64,000 bases of DNA. Origin: Sphaerosporella brunnea. Taxonomy: Eukaryota > Ascomycota > Pezizomycetes > Pezizales > Pyronemataceae. Positions 57,043 through 64,000 of this stretch are shown piece after piece. Where the stretch lies: the NCBI GenBank assembly GCA_008704415.1, contig VXIS01000014.1, positions 244,937 through 308,936 of the forward strand, read 5' to 3'. Made by a program: the position numbers and the translations under genes. The notes beneath the pieces are model-generated. The model made no database searches. It worked only from the letters and a program-made list of their open reading frames with translations, and was not told where the DNA came from. How positions within the stretch are numbered: position 1 is the stretch's first letter; each line of letters opens with the position of its first letter.

Positions 57043-57879
57043 GCCCAGCAGCACGGGTCGGGGCGAGATGGGACGACCGCAGTGATGCACACGAGACCTC
57101 AAGACGAGACCGAGAATGATCGAGACACATCGAGAACTGTGGAGACCGCTCGAGAATGGCAAGACTGGCTAAGAATGACGGCGGCCTCGCGAGACCAGGC
57201 GAGACTCGGCGAGACCCAGTGAGGCCCGACCAGAATGTCTCCGGCGCAGGAGAGTTTCCAGTCTGCATCGTCAACTGGGCGGACTGGTCATGCTCGCTGG
57301 TGCACCTAGACGGTCGAGGAACATAACAACGATGCAATTGCAGACACTACAATAGCAATTTGTGTACCTAAACGTTGGAGAGACAACCAAGCACTCACCA
57401 GAATGATGAGTCTGAACGCGAACCGTCGAGACTACCAGGAGACTGGCGAGACATTTCAAGACTGCACTATTATCACGAGACAGAGACGCTCGGCGAAAAT
57501 CCTTGACTCATGTGCAACTCTGGGCGACCGCCTTAACGGACTCCGATCCACCCTACCCCGCCCCGTCGACAACCCGGCCACCTCGTCGGAAACCCGTGCA
57601 CCTCGTCGGAAACCCGGCCACCCCGTATGTTACATAATGCCGGGTGTTTAATGGAGACGCTGTGTTCTTGAGTTCCACTGTCAGACGAACATCTTGTGTG
57701 CCAATTGAACGGGGAGGTGTACTGGCCCTCATTGCCCCACATACATCAGTCTCACCTCGCAGCCGCGCCGAGATTTCCTATCGCACTGCGATACACCCTG
57801 CCCAACCCCTATCACCCCGTCGTGCCCCGCCGCGCCCGGCCCGCCCGCGCCCCAACCAGTTGCCCCGTGCAATGCACTA
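57043..57879. mobile_element. Second copy of the C/G-rich MITE, itself split
   Basis: The left piece (57043-57079, GCACGGGTCGG...) and right piece (57523-57879) match 49943-50310: GACCGCCT.AACGGAC.CCGATCCACC, CAGACGAACATCTTGTGTGC and GCCCCACATACATCAGTCTC. The right end is GTGCAATGCACTA. A smaller hAT derivative is inserted at 57080-57522. Confidence 0.75.
57080..57522. mobile_element. Deleted derivative of the hAT element at 50791-51946
   Basis: Starts CAGTGATGCACACGAGAC and ends GCAACTCTG. It matches the two outer parts of 50791-51946 but lacks the transposase part (about 51068-51790 there). Flanking 8-mers GACGACCG and GGCGACCG agree at 7 of 8. Non-coding. Confidence 0.82.
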
Positions 57880-58489
57880 CGTGTATATCAGCAACCACAA
57901 GGAAGCACACGATGCAGAGCTTTGCAGCATTGCTGCTGGCCTTGAAATTGCACTCCCGAGCATCATGGTCCAAAGCAACTTGATGGGATACGTTCGTCTT
58001 TTTCCCAACGCTCAGGCCACCCTGAAACCCCTACAATACGCCACGCCTGGGCCTGGACTATGGCTGTGACCCCGCATCACCCGCGCCGAGGCCCTCGGAG
58101 CCAAAGGCTAGTCAGTGGAGTGCCACTGGGTACCGGGTCATACCCACGCCCCGAGCAACGAACTGGCGGACCAACCCGCGAAGGAGGCAGTGGAGGACCG
58201 TACGGAGCCTCACACCGATGACCTCTTCAACACCATGTAACTTGCTGCGATTGGCCGAAGGGTTGCCGAGGCCAAGATCCACGACAGGAAGGCCTGGCTG
58301 ACTATGCATTGCAGACTCACGTGATACTACAGGTGAAGAAGGAAGGTTAACCCCATGGCGATTAAGACCAGAAAGGCCCTCGCATCACGTGTCTACCAGC
58401 TGCCAGTGGTCAATGTTGAAAATTGGGAATTGAGGCTTAGAGTCACGCAGCTGGATCTTGAGATGAGGGTAGTTAACTGTTGATTGGAT

Positions 58490-59279
58490 TGTTAAGAATC
58501 ATCGAGGTGAAGCAGCAACTCTTCCTTAAGCGACACGCCGACGTTGCGCTAGCCCCCGTTGCCCTGCACAACCACACCAACACCCCCTGTTTCCGGGGCA
58601 ACCATCCGCCATACATGAGTAAGCAAAGCAAATTTCAACACACCCCCTCTTTGCGCGCAGAGTTCCACATCTGACCTGATGAAAGGTGGGTTTGCGTAAT
58701 GTGGAAGTGGAGCAATACCGGTAAAGGTATTTGTAGCAGGAGGATAGTAGGAACGGAAGAGAGGAATGCGGAATCTGTTATCACAATAGAGAAGTGAAGA
58801 GAGGATCTTATTCTCGAGGAGATTGTTGTGTTGATTGTTGTTCTTTGTTGAGGAAGAGAGAGCGGGTATATATACCCGAGAGCTCAGCCCGCCAAGCCTA
58901 GTATGTAACTTTGTATACATGATTCGAGTGACTCATGATGACTGTGAGTCATACGTGTGAGTCATACATGGAATGTAAGAGAAACAACTAGAAATAGAAA
59001 TGACACACAACCAGTAAGCGCTAATACACAGCCGCGTATGACTGTGTGCGTTTGCACGCAACAGTGAGTCAACGTAAGGCAGACACGAGTAAGCCTGACT
59101 AGGAAAGGAAGGTGTGTGCAAACAGGCGAAAGATAAGAAATAAGAAAGACATGTGATCAGTACATGGTGTAGTAATCGCAGTGGTAAGTGCCCGTGATGA
59201 GTGTAAAATGAAACCAGTATGAAATAGGAAAAACACTTCGGGGTAGCCAAGGAAATACCACGTCCATCTCATTCTAACA
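58490..59279 (-). mobile_element. 3' LTR of the Copia element (minus orientation)
   Basis: Read on the minus strand it starts TGTTAGAATGAG and ends ATTCTTAACA, giving short inverted ends. A TATATATA box lies at about 58867-58874, followed on the minus strand by pyrimidine-rich DNA. The pol stop codon (59269) lies just inside the LTR. The left limit is less sure than the right. Confidence 0.62.
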
Positions 59280-62200
59280 GCTCTTGATGCCGTGTAGCCG
59301 GTAGGGGTTTCGTCATAAGATCAGCGACATTCTTAGCCGATTCAACATATTCGAACTTCACGGTTCCTTTCTCATGCTCGTCATGCAAGTGGTGGAATTT
59401 TACTTCAATATGCTTTGTTTTGCCTCTGACGACTCTGGAGTGGATGAGTTTCAAAGCTCCTTGATTGTCGCAGTAGATCAGAATCGACTCTTTACGATGT
59501 TGAAGCTCATGAAGTAGACGACGTAGCCACAGCGCCTCCCTCGTCGCATTCAAGCAGGCGACGTATTCTGCTTCGAGCGTTGATAGAGCTACGACCGTTT
59601 GGGCTTTAGCTTGCCAGCTTATTGAACCGCTTCCTATTTGGAAAACAAAGCCTCCGACGGACTTCCTCATTGTTGAGTTTCCAGCCCAATCGGAGTACGT
59701 AAAGCCAGTCAGACTGCAACATCGAGCTTTGCTGCTGGAGAAAAACAGGCCAACATTGCTGGTATGTTTTAGGTATCGAAGAGCTCGTTTGGCTACCGTG
59801 ACATGCATTTGCAGAGGTTTTGAGCTGAATATGCTCAATATCGCCACGCAGAAACTGATGTCAGGTCTCGTCCCGAGAGCTGCATACATCAGCGATCCGA
59901 CCATTGACTGATAGTATGTAGTGTTCTTGACGATCTTGTCTTCACAATTCGGGTTGTTTAGGTCGACGTTGCAATCCATAGGTGTCGGTGCATTTCGAGC
60001 ATCGTGTAGGTTGAATCTTCGTAGTATGGTTTGGATGTAGTTCGGTTGGGAGAGCAATATGCCTGAAGCATTACACCATATTTCTAGACCTAGAAACTGT
60101 CGGACTTCACCAAGGTCCGTCATTCTGTATCGTCGATTTAGCTCTTCTTTTACCTTGATTCCTCCCATTGCTTTAGTGTGGACTATTAGTAGATCATCGA
60201 CGTAGAGTAGAATCAGGACATCCTTCTGTAGATAGAGATTCGGGTCCGTCGATGATTGAGCGAATCATAGAGATAGAAGAAACGCGTTGACGTCCTTATA
60301 CCATAGTCTGAGAGCTTGCTTTAGCCCGTAGAGAGCTTTCCGAAGGCAGACAACTTTTGCTTTAGGTTCCGAACGCACTACTTCCATTCCCTCCGGAAGT
60401 GTCATATATACGTTGTCCCGATCAATTTTCGGGTTCAGGAAGGCTGATTTCACATCCATATGGTCTATTCGCCATCCGTTTTGAGCGGCCAATGCAAGTA
60501 GAAGTCGAAGAGTTGCCAGTTTTGATACCGGAGCATAGGTTTCGTCAAAGTCAATTCCTTCCACCTGCTCATAGCCTTTGATAACAAGTCGAGCTTTGAA
60601 TTAGGTCGATCCGTCAATATCTAGTTTGGTCGGAAACACCCATTTGCTTCCGATAGCTTTGGTCTTAGGGTTTGTATCGTTATCGATTTCTTGGAAGGTG
60701 TGGTTTTGCAAGAGCGAGTTTCATTCTTCACGCATCGCCGATTCCCATTGCGTACGATAGGGGCTTGCCTTAATCTGCGCATATGAGTTTGGATCCGAGT
60801 CCGAATTGTAGTTATGGCCCATAGGGGAGGAAACCATGACCTTGGTTGATTCATGGAGAAGGGCTTGCTGTATTATCAATGCATTTGCAGAGCGACGCGC
60901 CAGTCGATTTTTAGCGTCTATGCTGATTTCATCGTCTTCTTCCTAAAATGGAAATTCGATTGGTTTTTGCTCTCCGTCTGCTTCGTAGCCATTCTGGTTT
61001 TCGTCGAATACTACATTTGAGCATTCTACCGCGGATCCTCGTAGGCCACGAGAGAAGTCTCATATGCGCCAGATTTTGGTCGTATCATGGACGTAGCCCA
61101 GCAGCACACATGGAACTAATCGTGGTGCGAATTTCCCTTTTCTCTTTGCTTTCGGAACGTATTTGTATACCCGGCATCCAAAGCGACGAAGATGGCTCAA
61201 TTCAGGCTTTTTGCTATGTAGTTTCTCGTAAGGCGACTTGTTTTGACATGCTGCGGTAGGTGTCCGTCTGTGGATATAGACAGCAGTTCTAACAGCCTCT
61301 GCCCAGAATCGCATTGGAAGGCCTGCTTCAAGCATCATGCATCAACCTTTGGTGTTGATCGTCCGAATCATTCGCTCTGCTACTCCGTTTTTGTGTTAAG
61401 TGTATGCAGGTGCTGGCTCGTATTAGATACCGCATTCTGCGAGGACTGCTTGAAACTCGGTGTTGTTGTATTCACCGGTGCCGTTATCGCAACGGAAGCG
61501 TCTGATTAAGTAGCCTTTGGACTCGATTGAAGCTTTGAAAACTTTGAGTTTTGACACGATTTCCGGCGCTGATTTCGTAACTAGAAACTGGACTTCAACA
61601 AATCTGGTAAGATCGTCAACGTAAATGATGTAGTAGGTGGCACCCCCCATGCTTGACTTAAGAGGTCCACATAGATCTGAGTGTATAGGCTCATACGGCT
61701 TTGTCGCCCGAGTTTGCTTAGAGCGCTCATACTTCTGGGTTTGCTTTCCGAGAATGCAGATTTCGCACTTCTTGTCATTGAAGCCTCGGACTGAGCCAAG
61801 AAGCTCTTTTATCGAAACATGGTTTAGATGAGCCAGTCTTCTATGCTACATTATGTAGTTTGAAGCAGACTTGAGGTTAATTTGTATGCCGTCGTTGATA
61901 TGAATGTCATCTTGTCTAACCGATAACGCTCCGTCCAAAGGTATAAATGCGAGTCTTCGCATGGTCTTAGTAGGAGATTCAGCTACGGGTCTTCGCAGCT
62001 CCTCGTCTGGAGGTATGAATGCGAGTCTTCGCATGGTCTCAGTTGGAGATTCAGCTACGGGTCTTCGCAGCACCTCGTCAGGAGGTCGTATGGATATTTT
62101 TGAAGTTTCGTTATGAAGGGGTGTTGGACGGTTTTCCCTGATCTGGCAGTGACTAGAGCAGAGCTATCCGAATGAATTCTGTCAAGGCCATTTTCTTCTT

Positions 62201-62926
62201 TGGCTGTAAAGAGGAGATGGTTTTGATTTGTAATTGTAGCGTTTCCATTGAAGAATATGGATTTGTAGCCTTCTTTGTCTAGTTGAGAGACTGAGACTAA
62301 CGATAGCCGAAATTCGGGCACGTATAGTGTGAATAGAGGAGTTTCATTAATGAATGCTGTTCCGGCGTAAGAAGCTGATATTTCCGACTCATCGCCAAGT
62401 TTGATCTTGTAGTTGACCGCAGTTGAGGACTTTTGAAGAAAGCAGTTGATATTATGACACATATGCTCAGACGCTCCAGAATCGATGATCCAGGTAGTAG
62501 TAGTAGTAGACGGAGTAGGCTTTTTCGTGGTAAGTAAGACCTCCGCGCCAAGTGAGGTTGATGCTGTAAGGGCGGAGGTGCTTAACCGTCAGAGAGCCGA
62601 TCCTTCAATCTCTTCGTCCGAGTCTTTCTTAGCATTGCTAGCTCTATCTTTTCACATAGCCATATTCTTCAGACATATTGAGCATACTGTAGCTGTATGT
62701 CCTGGCTCGCAGCAGTAGTAGTAAGTCACCTTCGATGGGCTTGGCCTGTCGTCTTCAAAGTCATTTCGAGAGCGCTTGCCGTTTGAGTTTGAATTTGCGT
62801 TTGACTTCTGGGTGCGTTTTTGATAGGCATTTAACTGTGGATTTTGAGGATTGTCTTTGCTCCAGCAGTCTGCAGTAGAATGGCGTGTCCTCTTACAGAT
62901 GTCACTCCATTTCTTCTGCCTTCTGT
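59269..62926 (-). mobile_element. Ty1/Copia element internal region (gag end, protease, integrase, RT, RNase H), degraded
   Basis: Minus strand, 5' to 3': gag zinc knuckles (CKRTRHSTADCW and CCEPGHTATVC, 62690-62920), protease WIIDSGASEHMC (about 62480), GAG-pre-integrase HMC...FRLSLVSVSQLDKEGYKS, integrase core IHSDL, RRFRCDNGTGEY and NGVAERMIRT with the FWAEAVRTAVYIHRRTPT end, RT with [20 protein letters not shown] and ILLYVDDLLIV (about 60200), and RNase H ADLMTKPLPATRHQE. In-frame stops and shifts occur (for example near 60602, 60264, 61398, 61432), so it is inactive. Its 5' end is cut off by the Gypsy-type LTR at 62927. Confidence 0.93.
61940..62083 (-). repeat. 72-bp tandem duplication inside the Copia pol
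   Basis: Two consecutive 72-bp units (24 codons) differ at few bases; on the minus strand each encodes RRPVAESPT.TMRRLAFIP. It lies between the protease/GAG-pre-integrase part and the integrase zinc finger, and keeps the frame. Confidence 0.85.
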
Positions 62927-63208
62927 TGTCACGGCTCAAGGTTAAGGGATGGCTCGGCGCTAGGGTTAGGGTGTCACGTGACGCGCGGTCACGTGACAGG
63001 AAAGCATAAATAGCGAGGTTTCACTTGTTTTTGTTTCTTTTCTTCTTTTCTTCTTTACAGAACGTCTTGTATACTAGCGAACCTAGTAACCTTGAACCAC
63101 CTTGTCTTGTTTCGTCTTCTTCTGCCTCTTGTCCTTGTCCTCCTGCCTCCGGTCCTTGCCTCGAATGCTACGTACCTTGGACGTTTCCTCGCGCCTGTCC
63201 CGTTACAG
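62927..63208 (+). mobile_element. 5' LTR of a Gypsy-type retrotransposon
   Basis: Starts TGTCACGGCTCAAGG and ends CCCGTTACA (about 282 bp). It is nearly identical, inverted, to the solo LTR at 34004-34284, which fixes both ends. It contains the palindrome-rich TGTCACGTGACGCGCGGTCA segment and AGCATAAATAG as a TATA-type box. It inserted into the gag region of the Copia element. Confidence 0.92.
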
Positions 63209-63272
63209 TACGTTCTGTCGAACTATCTCCAACCTACGTAGCTCCTGCTCCTGCTCCCAACCTCGACACACC

Positions 63273-64000
63273 ATGCCGATATACAAAGCTATCTCCGACG
63301 ACCTCTAGGCACGCCTCGTGGCTGCCAGCGCTCTCACTGATCTTGAAAACAACGACCCTCTCGACTATATCCACAGAATCTGCACCGAAGTCCTCAGCAC
63401 CCCTGACTATACACCTGCACCCACGGACGACGACCTTACCTTGGCTGAAGAAACCGCTCGAGCTGACGCTGCCGAGCAAGAACTGGTCCGTCAACGAGAA
63501 ATCATCACCCGCCTCCTGGGCCAGCCGGCACCGGAGAACCATAGAGCACGAGGTGACAAGCTCCCGGACGCGCCTATGTTCGACGGCACCCGCGATAAGC
63601 TTCGGTCGTTTGTCGCTCAGCTCCGTCTCAAGCTGTTCGCAGACACCACACGTTTCCCAACCCCCCAGCTACGGTTGTCCTATGCCATCAACCGATGCGA
63701 AGGCCGTGCCATGGAACAACTCCTCCCCTACATTCGCGATAATGGCACGATTACAGGACTCGACGATGTTGAAGACGTCATCAGCGTCCTCCAGACTGCC
63801 TTCGGTGACCCGGACGGCGCCACCACAGCTCGTCACAAGCTCCAAACCCTTCGACAAGGCAACAAGGAATTCTCACTATACTACGCCGAGTTCTCCAGAC
63901 TGGTCTCCGATTTGGATTGGGATCAACGTGCCACCATGGATGCCCTCCGGCATGGACTCTCAATCGAAATCCTCGAGAAGCTCATCGGCACCCCGAATCC
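63273..64000 (+). pseudogene. Gag of the Gypsy-type element, partial, one premature stop
   Basis: ATG at 63273 (MPIYKAISDDL), then TAG at 63306-63308; the same frame continues open to the right edge. Features: an acidic helical region, FDGTRDKLRSFVAQLRLKLF, then CEGRAMEQLLPYI, LQTAFGDPDGATTARHKLQT and FSLYYAEFSRLV. This is the retrotransposon Gag (capsid) pattern of fungal Gypsy elements. The gene continues past the window. If the TAG is real the copy is dead or uses a later start; otherwise it looks young. Confidence 0.85.

Larger units (their letters stand above)
56935..58410 (+). mobile_element. LINE RNase H copy split by nested MITEs
   Basis: Left part (about 56935-57042): RLARRQDDGRCGYVAMTQID. 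Right part from 57880: VYISNHKEAHDAELCSIAAG, then VPGHTHAPSNELADQPAKEA, AEAKIHDRKAWLTMHCRLT and RKALASRVYQLPV with stop codons. Both parts match adjacent pieces of the RNase H at 53600-54200, so the LINE was continuous before the insertion between them. Confidence 0.75.

Overview
The window is nuclear DNA of a filamentous ascomycete (Pezizomycotina). The evidence is the gene set: a NOT3/5 subunit, a GPI-anchored extracellular superoxide dismutase, a vacuolar endopolyphosphatase, a fungal CorA-like protein, an ORP1-like protein, a MOV10/SAD-3-like helicase and SAS10. Introns are short (46-141 nt) with GT...AG ends, and the transposon families present are typical of fungi. I cannot name the genus from sequence alone.

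Layout. Positions 1-31000 are mostly host DNA: NOT3/5 C-terminus (3-833, +), SOD (5096-5978, +), endopolyphosphatase (7320-9609, -), CorA-like transporter (10644-12788, +), ORP1-like protein (13349-15857, -), then 9 kb without a recognisable gene but with small transposons (15.9-24.7 kb), the SF1 helicase (24761-28000, -) and SAS10 (29066-30928, +). For each spliced host gene the proposed exons give an uninterrupted frame with family motifs intact across every junction. Two divergent pairs stand out: endopolyphosphatase/CorA, and helicase/SAS10. A TIR transposon with a TA target duplication sits in the promoter region of the second pair.

Positions 32000-64000 are a transposon graveyard. It holds a Ginger-like DNA transposon (integrase plus Cys-rich tail) broken by a solo LTR and two stop codons; an F-box/ankyrin pseudogene; several Tad/I-type LINE fragments; hAT elements with 8-bp target duplications and their deleted derivatives; Tc1/mariner-type elements and MITEs with TA duplications; a degraded Copia element (58490-62926, -); and, at the right edge, the LTR and gag of a Gypsy-type element that interrupts the Copia element. 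Several elements are nested two or three deep.

The most unusual object is a seven-exon gene at 46858-48858. It joins a C2H2-like N-terminus to a compact, very divergent kinesin-motor-like P-loop domain and is disabled near its 3' end. The second is the Ginger-like element, whose terminal repeats also recur on a small MITE 25 kb away.
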